Below, one piece after another: positions 7,976 to 14,680 of a stretch of DNA of 19,478 nucleotides. The notes beneath the pieces are model-generated. The model searched no databases. It saw only the letters and a list, made by a program, of their open reading frames with translations, and was not told the origin of the DNA. How positions within the stretch are numbered: position 1 is the stretch's first letter; every line of letters starts with the position of its first letter. The translations under genes were made by a program, and so were the position numbers. This DNA is from Thermoprotei archaeon (GTDB taxonomy: Archaea; Thermoproteota; Thermoprotei_A; Sulfolobales; Fervidicoccaceae): the NCBI GenBank assembly GCA_022759165.1, contig JAEMPT010000079.1, forward strand, positions 1 to 19,478, written 5' to 3'.

Positions 7976-8016
7976 CCTCGTCTTTGAAGGCGGGGAATAA
8001 AATTTTATTACTTTTC
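7976..8016 (+). terminator. Hairpin and U-rich tail ending the atp operon
   Basis: CCTCGTCT / TTGA / AGGCGGGG at 7976-7995 pairs fully over 8 bp (with G-U pairs), followed by the palindrome AATAAAATTTTATT at 7996-8009 and then ACTTTTCC. This suits a terminator. The hairpin also resembles the IS200/IS605-type end at the start of the window, so it may descend from a transposon end. The rest of the gap before proS (8017-8144) shows only a small GACCT...AGGTC inverted repeat at 8080-8096. Confidence 0.5.
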
Positions 8017-8144
8017 CTCAAATTAAATCCTTCTCGATGATGGTACTCGTTGCCTCTAAGACTTTACAAAATGCGGATTGACCTCGTCCTTAGGTCTATT
8101 ACAGTTGAGGGCCAAGAAAATCAGAATACAAAAAAACCCTTTCG

Positions 8145-8184
8145 TTTAAATTAAAAAAATCATGGTTGTTTTGGGGATGAATCA
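8145..8184 (+). promoter_or_regulatory. Probable proS promoter
   Basis: TTTAAATTAA at 8145-8154 is a TATA-box-like element placed so that transcription would start near 8173. That leaves a leader of about 12 nt in front of the ATG at 8185. GGGGATGA at 8173-8180 is a weak Shine-Dalgarno-like sequence. Confidence 0.4.
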
Positions 8185-9618
8185 ATGCTAGAGCAAGGAG
8201 ACAAGTTCGGCGAGTGGTTCGATAAGGTTCTCAAGGAAGCGGAGATATATGATTATGGCAGATACCCCGTTAAAGGCGTTGGAATCTGGATGCCTTATGG
8301 CTTTTCTATAAGAAAAAATACCTTGGAGATCGTGAGGAACGAGCTGGACTCCACTGGACACGAGGAAGTTCTTTTCCCAATGCTTATACCCGAGGATCTG
8401 TTGGTAAAGGAGGAAGAGCACATAAAAGGTTTCAGAGATGAAGTTTACTGGGTTACGCACGGCGGTCTAGAGGAGCTAGACGTGAAGCTGGCGCTAAGGC
8501 CAACAAGCGAAACATCTATAAGTTACATGGAAAGCCTCTGGCTGAATAGCTATAAACAGTTGCCTAAGAAATACTATCAAATAGTGAGCATATTTAGATA
8601 CGAGACGAAGTCGACGAGACCTCTACTCAGGCTTAGGGAGGTCACGACCTTCAAGGAGGCGCATACAGCCCACGATTCATTCGAGGACGCCGATAGACAG
8701 GTCCTCGAGGCTGTTAACATTTATTCGAAGATATTTGATCATCTCGGTATACCCTATCTCATCTCCAAGAGACCAGATTTCGACAAATTCGCTGGTGCGC
8801 TTTACACTATAGCTTTTGACACCATATTTCCAGACGGCAGGGTACTGCAAATAGGTACTGTTCATCATTTAGGACAGTCTTTTTCAAAGCCGATCGATGT
8901 CAAGGTAATGCTCAAAGACGAAAGCATAGATTATGTTTGGCAAACCAGCTATGGAATCTCAGACAGGTTAATAGCATCGATCATTGCGGTTCATGGGGAC
9001 GAGAGAGGGGCCATTCTGCCATTTAAAATAGCTCCGATTCAAGTCGTGATCGTGCCCATTTATTTCAACGAAGAAGAAAAAGAGAAGATCCTTTCATACG
9101 TTAAGAGTGTAAAGGAGCAACTTGAAGCCTGTGGGTTCAGGGTAAAGATAGATGATAGAGAGGAGATGACTCCGGGTAAGAAGTTTTATGACTGGGAGAT
9201 GAAAGGAGTGCCGGTAAGAGCTGAACTTGGAAAAAGAGAGCTCGAAGGTAACACAGTACTGCTAGCTCGGAGGGATCTGAAGAAAAAAACAGTTGTGAAG
9301 TTTTCAGATATATGTACTGAAATTAATGAGCTTGGCGAAGATATAGATAGGAACCTGAAGGATAAGGCTTGGCAAAAAATGAATGTCAGAATAAGAAAAA
9401 ACCTAAAACTTGAGGAATCGGCTGAATATGAAAAGCGTGGCGGTGTAGTTGAAATACCTTGGTGTGGTAGAGACGAATGTGCTCTAAAAGCCCAGGAAAA
9501 AGCCGGCCTGAAGGCATTAGGTTCTCCTCTAGAACCGCCCGCTTGGATAAAAGGCTCAAGCTGTCCGATATGCGGAAGACCCGCTGTAACTTCGCTGCGG
9601 CTTGCAAAGACTTACTAA
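8185..9618 (+). CDS. proS: Prolyl-tRNA synthetase, archaeal/eukaryote-like type
   Basis: The 477-residue class II synthetase charges tRNA-Pro. It starts with the short EQGDKFGEWFDKVLKEAEI region. It has the proline-binding loop RPTSETSISY from R105, motif 2 from R138 (RYETKSTRPLLRLREVTTFKEAHTAH) and motif 3 HGDERGAILPFKIAP. The anticodon-binding domain begins at QVVIVPIY. A C-terminal zinc domain has C427, C432, C460 and C463 and ends in the tyrosine Y477, as in ProS of the archaeal and Thermus type, which lacks the bacterial editing insertion. Length is typical. ATG 8185 is the first residue of the conserved start. It stands alone, with gaps of 233 bp before and 376 bp after. The identification is certain. 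Confidence 0.98.
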   Translation: MLEQGDKFGEWFDKVLKEAEIYDYGRYPVKGVGIWMPYGFSIRKNTLEIVRNELDSTGHEEVLFPMLIPEDLLVKEEEHIKGFRDEVYWVTHGGLEELDVKLALRPTSETSISYMESLWLNSYKQLPKKYYQIVSIFRYETKSTRPLLRLREVTTFKEAHTAHDSFEDADRQVLEAVNIYSKIFDHLGIPYLISKRPDFDKFAGALYTIAFDTIFPDGRVLQIGTVHHLGQSFSKPIDVKVMLKDESIDYVWQTSYGISDRLIASIIAVHGDERGAILPFKIAPIQVVIVPIYFNEEEKEKILSYVKSVKEQLEACGFRVKIDDREEMTPGKKFYDWEMKGVPVRAELGKRELEGNTVLLARRDLKKKTVVKFSDICTEINELGEDIDRNLKDKAWQKMNVRIRKNLKLEESAEYEKRGGVVEIPWCGRDECALKAQEKAGLKALGSPLEPPAWIKGSSCPICGRPAVTSLRLAKTY

Positions 9619-9994
9619 GATTAAAAGTAGATTTCTCCAAAACCGCGGAATTTATGAAATATTTGCTATACTTTCTATACTTTTAGTTTTCGATCTTGCA
9701 TGAAAATTCCCCCAGAAATATAACTTATCATCAATGGATTTGATAGCTTCGCAGAAAAACGAATGCATTTTTAACAAAACCATAGAAACCTTCAGTACAA
9801 AGCGAACTCGTCTTGAAGAACCAAATCTTAGTGTTAAATTCATTTCTTGGTTTAACACAGATAACTCTTTGTGCGCAAAAAATCTAAAAAGGAAAAAAAG
9901 CCAAAAACATAATTCTTTCTGCAAAGATTTAAAATCCTTCAGAACAAAGATTGAGCCAGCTATTTGCGTTTTTAGTACGAGGAGGAGCGCCTAA
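9619..9994. other. AT-rich 376-bp intergenic stretch upstream of rps26e with repeats and no convincing gene
   Basis: Two overlapping open frames exist here (9734-9994 plus, 9652-9924 minus), but neither shows a recognisable domain or a ribosome binding site. What can be seen is a perfect 8-bp inverted repeat GTGTTAAA at 9831-9838 and TTTAACAC at 9851-9858 with a 12-nt loop. A near-identical 14-mer CCTTCAG(T/A)ACAAAG occurs at 9789-9802 and 9936-9949. CTTCA/TGAAG pair at 9790-9794 and 9814-9818. GATTTAAAATC at 9925-9935 is the most likely TATA box of rps26e, giving a leader of about 40 nt. I recognise no tRNA and no C/D-box sRNA. Confidence 0.45.
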
Positions 9995-10282
9995 ATGCCT
10001 AAAAAGAGAGAAAGCAGGGGAAGACATAAAGGGGGAAAGGGATACGTAGAGAGAATTCAATGCGACAATTGCGGCAGGCTAGTCCCAGAAGATAAAGCGA
10101 TTTGCGTCGAGAAAATGTATTCACCCATAGAGCCTCAGCTTGCAAGGGAGCTTGAAAAGAAAGGCGCCATCATAACGAGATACCCTGTTAAGAAATGCTA
10201 TTGTGTCTCGTGCGCTATCCATTTAGGCATAGTAAAGGTAAGGGCAGAAGAAGAGAGGAAGGCCAAGCAGAACTTGCTCTGA
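9995..10282 (+). CDS. rps26e: Small-subunit ribosomal protein eS26
   Basis: The protein of 95 residues starts MPKKRESRGRHKGG, a basic RNA-binding tail. It carries the zinc-binding pairs C23/C26 and C70/C73, the second in CYCVSCAIHLGIVKVR, nearly identical in pattern to eukaryotic S26. eS26 sits near the mRNA exit channel of the small subunit and contacts the 3' end of 16S rRNA. The archaeal form is found in Thermoproteota and related lineages, which supports the taxonomic reading. Start ATG 9995 is preceded by GAGGAGGAG at 9979-9987, one of the strongest Shine-Dalgarno sequences in the window. The gene is monocistronic. It ends 57 bp from the convergent endonuclease IV-like gene, with T-rich runs (CCTTTTCTTTATATTG) between that may terminate it. 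Confidence 0.96.
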   Translation: MPKKRESRGRHKGGKGYVERIQCDNCGRLVPEDKAICVEKMYSPIEPQLARELEKKGAIITRYPVKKCYCVSCAIHLGIVKVRAEEERKAKQNLL

Positions 10283-10338
10283 GAATTTGAACTTTCATGA
10301 TTATTTCAAAGAAACCTTTTCTTTATATTGAAAAACGT

Positions 10339-11196
10339 TCATAACATGCCACAGATTTCTTCGCAAATTCCCTTCATCTTAAGAGCGTCTCTTTCCAAAA
10401 TGGGACTCTCGCTAATTATAACAGCGCTAACCCCAACTTCCCTGTATGCTTCGCAGACTAGCCTGAAGTCTGGACCATAGTTTTCATCCAAAGTATGGTG
10501 CTCCTTTTCCCCTCCCCTGGTATATTCTATCTTAGAAAAATGCGTATGGAGAGGGTTTATAGCTTCCTTTCCTAGCCTTTTTTCAAAAGCTTCTATGACT
10601 TTTACTACATCACCCACGTCTTGGGGAAATCTCCCTAAACTCCGCGCATGGAGGTGAGCCCAATCGACCACAGGTCTGCACTTTTCGACATTGCTACAGA
10701 TCTCTATTACATCCTCAACCGAACCGACTTGCTTAGTCTTGCCAGTGGTTTCCGGACCAAGCCACACATTCTTAACGTTGGATACTTCTCCAAACCTATC
10801 CCATACCATATTAATGCCATGTATTACCCTCGATACTGCCTCCTTAATGCCCCATTCCAAGTAATATCCAGGGTGAAAGACCACAACGTATCCCCCCATC
10901 CATTGGGTTGCCTTGAGAGAGTCCACAAGCCTTTTGACACTGCTTTCAACTTTTTCATTTTCTACTGCTGAAAGATTTATGTAGTAGGGTGCATGTAGGC
11001 TGAGGACCACATCATTTTCCCTCGCAAAGGCTCCCAGCCTCTCGGCTTTTTCTTTAGATATATTTACGCCCCTCACAGCTTCGTATTCCATAGCGTTAAG
11101 GCCAATATTCCTCAAAAAGCTTGGCGCATCAAGCATGTCCCCCTTAAGGTCAATAGGTTTTCCTGCTGGCCCGAATCTAAGGTTCCCACAACCCAA
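10339..11196 (-). CDS. nfo: Endonuclease IV-like AP endonuclease (TIM barrel)
   Basis: The 285-residue protein has the xylose-isomerase-like TIM-barrel layout of endonuclease IV, which cuts DNA at abasic sites in base excision repair. Probable metal ligands, by motif, are H68 (SLHAPYY), H108 (VVFHPGYY), E149 (LGPETTGK), D178 and H181 (VVDWAHLHAR), H217 or H219 (HTHFSKIEYT) and E263 (IISESP). These match the trinuclear zinc set of Nfo. Length equals that of bacterial Nfo (about 280). The start is TTG at 11196 with AGGTGAT 8 nt upstream on the minus strand; it begins directly with the first strand RFGPAG. It is transcribed alone, downstream of a gap with a transposon relic and a palindrome. A related sugar isomerase of the same fold is the main alternative, less likely given the ligand set. 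Confidence 0.88.
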   Translation of the reverse strand: MGCGNLRFGPAGKPIDLKGDMLDAPSFLRNIGLNAMEYEAVRGVNISKEKAERLGAFARENDVVLSLHAPYYINLSAVENEKVESSVKRLVDSLKATQWMGGYVVVFHPGYYLEWGIKEAVSRVIHGINMVWDRFGEVSNVKNVWLGPETTGKTKQVGSVEDVIEICSNVEKCRPVVDWAHLHARSLGRFPQDVGDVVKVIEAFEKRLGKEAINPLHTHFSKIEYTRGGEKEHHTLDENYGPDFRLVCEAYREVGVSAVIISESPILERDALKMKGICEEICGML

Positions 11197-11289
11197 AATA
11201 TTATCACCTTTCTAATACGTATACTAAATAAAGGCAAATGAGAAATATTTCTTTCGTGGGAGAGGAGATATGAACCTCCAAATATTTTT

Positions 11290-11316
11290 GATTATATATT
11301 TTCGAAATATATAATC
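11290..11316. repeat. Perfect 27-nt palindrome upstream of the endonuclease IV gene
   Basis: GATTATATATTT at 11290-11301 and AAATATATAATC at 11305-11316 are exact reverse complements separated by 3 nt. The 24 paired bases are almost all A and T. It lies about 95 bp upstream of the nfo start. It could be an operator, a promoter with TATA elements facing both ways, or a remnant of the neighbouring transposon end. No function can be shown from sequence alone. Confidence 0.7.
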
Positions 11317-11375
11317 TATACTTATAATGGTACTGTCCTATGGCTATGTTTGCATTGAAAACTTTACGCATCATT

Positions 11376-11525
11376 TGAAATCCTCTCCGCTCTAAAGGCA
11401 AGAGTTCCCCTGTAGTGATTCACAGGTTCCCCTTATCTATTTGGGTTTACATTTATCATCTGTGCACAGCCGGGTAGACAGAGAACCCCACACAATACTG
11501 TTCATGCGGTTTCCGATCCTCCATC
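11376..11525 (-). pseudogene. Relic of an IS200/IS605 right end with traces of a tnpB C-terminus
   Basis: On the minus strand the block at 11402-11376 reads CTTGCC then TTTAGAGCGG AGAGGATTTCA. It matches positions 2-29 of the window at about 23 of 28 bases, with one deletion and four substitutions. Just upstream on the same strand (about 11515-11403) a stop-interrupted frame reads MNSIVWGSLSTRLCTDD, which faintly resembles the Gly-Ser-Leu, Thr-Pro, Thr-Asp tail of crenarchaeal TnpB proteins. The end similarity is what I rely on; the peptide similarity is weak. The remainder of the gap (11526-11741) has only a 44-codon open stretch on the plus strand (11564-11695, with no start codon or recognised family) and nothing else I can name. 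Confidence 0.5.
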
Positions 11526-11741
11526 CAAGCGATTAGGAGCAATCACAGTTCTAATCTTATTAATCATCAAAAACGATTGAAACGAAGGAAGTTTTAGAGC
11601 TTTCTATTCATCACTATCTTGAAAAAGCGAGGCTTTCAGTTGTAAAGCTCAACTATCCACTTGCATCAAAGAGTAAGAGGATTAAAAGGCAATGAATCCG
11701 GAAGCATGTCCGAAAATATAGTTTCCGCGATTCTATATTAG

Positions 11742-12518
11742 CTATAGATAAAACTTCATTCCATCTCTAGCTACATAACTCATCGGGAAAAACCTCCTTG
11801 CCTCTTTCTCTAAAGCGTAAAGGTCATCGCTGTATCTGTTGCTGATATGAAAGAGGAATAAGACTTTAGCCCCTATCTCCTTAGCAAGGGCTGCTGCTTG
11901 AATAGAAGTAGAATGCCCGAACGCTATTGCCTCTTCGCCCATGTCACCTGAAAAAGTCGAGTCGTGTATCAAAACCTCAGCCCCTTTTACGCTCTCTCTA
12001 TACTTATCGCATGGGGATGTGTCACCCGTATATGCCAGAGAGAACCTTTTTCCTCCGCCCGTTGCCATCCCTTCTACAAGGTAACCATATGAAAGGACTT
12101 CGCCATGACACGTTGCAAAGGGTGTAACTGTTATATAATTGTTAATTTCAATCCTAGACGGTTCAAGCAATTCTATATTGAACCCAGGAGAGAAACCAGT
12201 AGTCCTAAATGACATTTCCAGAAATTCCTTGAGCTGCGGAGGAGAAATTATAAGCAACGGCTTAATCCTTGACTCCATTCCCATCGTTTGTATTAATCCA
12301 GGAAGCCCAAAAACATGATCCCCATGGAGATGCGTTATCAATATAGCATCAATCTTAGAAGCCCCAATCCCATATCTGAAAAGAGACAGCTGCACCCCCT
12401 CTCCAGCATCAAAAAGCAGGTATTTTCCCCGGTACTGCATTAGTATTGAGGGAAGCCCCCTGCCCTTGCTAGGAACCCCAGCTGAAGTCCCAAGGAACAT
12501 AATCCATGCATCGCTCAT
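11742..12518 (-). CDS. rnz: Ribonuclease Z (tRNA 3' processing), short form
   Basis: This metallo-beta-lactamase protein removes 3' trailers from pre-tRNA. Numbered from ATG 12518 it has 258 residues. FLGTSAGVPSKGRGLPS is at 8-24, the metal motif THLHGDH gives H63, H65, D67 and H68, and further ligands are H138 (TCHGE), D166 (YTGDTS) and H224 (FLFHIS). Start: family members begin just before FLGTSAG, so 12518 is preferred. The frame is open to ATG 12623, but that ATG lies inside a TATA-like TTTATAAATG (12630-12621) and cannot be on the transcript. ATG 12587, with GAAGGA 7 nt upstream, would give 281 residues and is the main alternative. Oddity: about 45 residues normally found between the H138 and D166 motifs are absent. 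An RNase Z-like hydrolase with another substrate is possible. Confidence 0.85.
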   Translation of the reverse strand: MSDAWIMFLGTSAGVPSKGRGLPSILMQYRGKYLLFDAGEGVQLSLFRYGIGASKIDAILITHLHGDHVFGLPGLIQTMGMESRIKPLLIISPPQLKEFLEMSFRTTGFSPGFNIELLEPSRIEINNYITVTPFATCHGEVLSYGYLVEGMATGGGKRFSLAYTGDTSPCDKYRESVKGAEVLIHDSTFSGDMGEEAIAFGHSTSIQAAALAKEIGAKVLFLFHISNRYSDDLYALEKEARRFFPMSYVARDGMKFYL

Positions 12519-12589
12519 CTCTATCGCCAGAGTTTCCTCTGTTATTGTGTAAGGTTTAAGCGTAAATAAAAAATGAATATAAAACATAG

Positions 12590-12632
12590 ATATTCCTTCG
12601 AAAGAAGAGAGTTCAGAAACCATTTATAAACA
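12590..12632 (-). promoter_or_regulatory. Probable rnz promoter (TATA box)
   Basis: TTTATAAATGG on the minus strand (12630-12620) is a good archaeal TATA box. Transcription would start near 12600, which leaves a short leader before ATG 12587 or about 80 nt before ATG 12518. It gives rnz its own promoter although it follows trmG10 on the same strand. Confidence 0.45.
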
Positions 12633-12696
12633 TAGCCATGTCTTAATGAGAAACAATGAGAGAAAGCCGATCTCCATCTTAAAACGTGACTTCATG

Positions 12697-13713
12697 TTAT
12701 AACCGGGTTTTCACCATTACCATAATGGTCCTTGTTAATCTGTTATGCACATACATGGGGCACCTGAACCTAACTTCGAATCCATCCGGTACCTTCATCT
12801 TCAGAGCAAGGCCCTCGTCTACCGATAAAACGACTATCCCCCCCGGCCTTATAAGATCATAAATCTGTTGATTCGCTCTCGAAATTAAATCAGAAGCATT
12901 GGAGTACAGCGACCTCACGGACCTATTGTAAGGAGGGTCGCTCACAGCGTAGGAAAAAGAACCCCCCCTTAGAGGAAGAAAAGAGGCATCAGCCCTAATG
13001 ACTTCATATGGAGTTTTAGAAAGGGACTCCAAATTCTTCTTAGCCCCTGCACACATATCTCTCCTTATATCACTGCACAGTGACTCCACTCCCCATACCT
13101 CGGAGGCAGCTAATGGAATCGTTGCAGTACCGCAAAATGGATCTAATAAAACCTTACCCATATCGGGCGAAGCGAGGTTAACTAATAGCCTCGCATACCA
13201 TGGATTCAGCGCTCCTGGCTTATAAAAAGGGAGGTTATGTGGGTTCTTTTGCATAATCTCGCCTTTTCCTTCCGCAGAGAGCTGTACTCCTGCGATTACC
13301 ACCCCGTCTGTGAGAAACACCTCAAGCGGTCCTGCTCTATGTTCCAGCGTAGCAGTGCCGCATTCTCTATCTATAATTTCGATGACCTTCTTTACCGCCT
13401 TCTCTCTCCTTAAACCTCTGTTCATTCCCTGGATCCTTTTAACTTCCACATCCTTTGGCAAACCCAAGCACTCAAAGAACTTCACCTCGCCTACGGAGTC
13501 AATTATTAGTGAAAGCATACCTACTGACTTAATAGTTGAAGAATAACGTTGTGCCTTTATGGCTTCGTTTACATCCCCTATTTCGAATATCTCCATGCCA
13601 GTAAAAGAGGCGACTTCCTTGAATTGAGCATTTTTTCCTAGTAAAGATATGAGTTCAGCTTTGCTTAAACAAGGGAATTTTTCCGAAATATTTGCGTATA
13701 TAAGGGAAGCCAA
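12697..13713 (-). CDS. trmG10: tRNA (guanine-10-N2)-methyltransferase, archaeal Trm-G10/Trm11 type
   Basis: The 338-residue protein has an N-terminal THUMP-like RNA-binding part (about 1-155) and a C-terminal Rossmann SAM methyltransferase. After the linker HNLPFYKPGALNPWYARLLVNLA, characteristic of the archaeal Trm-G10 group, come the SAM-binding DPFCGTATIPLAA from D191, CSDIRRDM, and the catalytic DPPY at 259-262, the signature of N2-guanine methylation. The enzyme makes m2G/m2,2G at position 10 of tRNA, which helps correct folding. Length fits Pab1283-type proteins (about 330). The start is TTG at 13713, with GAGGA about 11 nt upstream. It lies 51 bp downstream of prs and is probably in the topA-prs-trmG10 transcription unit. 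It is followed by rnz, another tRNA-maturation enzyme. Confidence 0.92.
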   Translation of the reverse strand: MASLIYANISEKFPCLSKAELISLLGKNAQFKEVASFTGMEIFEIGDVNEAIKAQRYSSTIKSVGMLSLIIDSVGEVKFFECLGLPKDVEVKRIQGMNRGLRREKAVKKVIEIIDRECGTATLEHRAGPLEVFLTDGVVIAGVQLSAEGKGEIMQKNPHNLPFYKPGALNPWYARLLVNLASPDMGKVLLDPFCGTATIPLAASEVWGVESLCSDIRRDMCAGAKKNLESLSKTPYEVIRADASFLPLRGGSFSYAVSDPPYNRSVRSLYSNASDLISRANQQIYDLIRPGGIVVLSVDEGLALKMKVPDGFEVRFRCPMYVHNRLTRTIMVMVKTRL

Positions 13714-13764
13714 CTTCTAGCATTCCTCTTTGCATACTACTGCTTATTCCTACAGACTTATGCA

Positions 13765-14667
13765 TTATCCCAATATTTCCCTGATTTTTTCAGCAGCAAT
13801 TCCTGTGACGTCATAGTACTCTACTCCCGACAGCGGAGGAAGAGTATTAGCTGCGAAAACAGAAGCCACGCCAGCCTCCTTCAGCTTCTTTTGAGCATCC
13901 CCCGCCATGAGCGCGTGAGAGACCGCAACGTAGACTTCCTTCGCCCCCGCATCTCTTAGCATTGAAGCCGCTTTCGCAACTGTTCCTCCTGTACTGATTA
14001 TATCGTCAACGATCACAACGTTTCTTCCACTAACATCGAACCCTTCCGAGGATATAGCGACTTCCCCCGTTTTCAAATCTCTTTTCTTGCTGAGCTGGAT
14101 GAAGTCGGTACCAATTTTCTCAGCTATAGCCGAAGCCCTTTGAAAAGCTCCAACATCCGGTGCCACTATGAGAGGGTCACTTACCCTTTCCGATATCTTC
14201 TCAGCCATAGGATCTACAGGTATCAAGTTGTACGCAATGCCTCTGAAGTACTTCAGTGAGTATTCCTTGTGTATATCAATAGTCACGAGAGCTTTTGCCC
14301 CCATGAATGATAGAATTTGCAGGAGGGCTTTGACGCTTATCGGCTCGCCCGGAAGAAAAGCCCTGTCTTGCCTGCTGTAAGCTAGGTAAGGCAGATATAG
14401 AGCTACAATATTTACACCTGAATCCACTAAAGCCTCCATCGTAATCAACAGCTCCCAAATCGAGTCATTCTGTGGAAACGAGAGAGAGTGTGCCAAAACA
14501 ACATCTTTTCCTTCTACATCTCCAGCTATCCTAACGTAACTCTCTCCATCGGGGAACTTTTTGCTTTCAAGCGGAATGAGCTCGACTCCGAGCTCTTTTG
14601 AAAGACGCGAGCAAAACCATTCCGATCTAGTGCCGCAAAGCAAAGCATAGCCCAAAATTCTCACCAA
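13765..14667 (-). CDS. prs: Ribose-phosphate pyrophosphokinase (PRPP synthetase)
   Basis: The 300-residue enzyme transfers pyrophosphate from ATP to ribose 5-phosphate, making PRPP for nucleotide, histidine and tryptophan synthesis. Motifs: FPDGESYVRI at 38-47, the catalytic loop region YLAYSRQDR at 94-102, DIHKEYS at 131-137, APDVGAFQRA, and the PRPP-binding loop VIVDDIISTGGTV at about 218-230 with D221 and D222. The length (about 300) is slightly shorter than bacterial Prs (about 315) and fits the archaeal form. The start is TTG at 14667 or GTG at 14664 (Val2); the conserved first strand begins here, and no clear Shine-Dalgarno separates the two. Only 13 nt lie between it and the topA stop, so it is almost certainly cotranscribed with topA. 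Confidence 0.96.
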   Translation of the reverse strand: MVRILGYALLCGTRSEWFCSRLSKELGVELIPLESKKFPDGESYVRIAGDVEGKDVVLAHSLSFPQNDSIWELLITMEALVDSGVNIVALYLPYLAYSRQDRAFLPGEPISVKALLQILSFMGAKALVTIDIHKEYSLKYFRGIAYNLIPVDPMAEKISERVSDPLIVAPDVGAFQRASAIAEKIGTDFIQLSKKRDLKTGEVAISSEGFDVSGRNVVIVDDIISTGGTVAKAASMLRDAGAKEVYVAVSHALMAGDAQKKLKEAGVASVFAANTLPPLSGVEYYDVTGIAAEKIREILG

Positions 14668-14680
14668 TCTATTTTAGAAG

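Noticed and set aside
8017..8144. Possible small RNA gene in the atpK-proS gap (GATGATGG near 8036, GACCT/AGGTC at 8080-8096)
   Set aside because: No matching D box and no C'/D' pair were found, and the inverted repeat is only 5 bp.
9652..9924. 90-codon minus-strand ORF in the proS-rps26e gap
   Set aside because: There is no family resemblance and no ribosome binding site, and it opposes the flanking transcription. Chance ORF in AT-rich DNA.
9734..9994. 86-codon plus-strand ORF whose stop abuts the rps26e start
   Set aside because: It has no ribosome binding site and no recognisable motif, its composition is rich in Lys, Ser and Asn from AT-rich sequence, and it overlaps an equally long minus-strand ORF. 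I treat it as chance.
11204..11401. 65-codon minus-strand ORF beginning MPLERRGFQMM
   Set aside because: Its start lies inside the decayed transposon end and it runs through the AT palindrome into the nfo leader. It shows no protein-like pattern.
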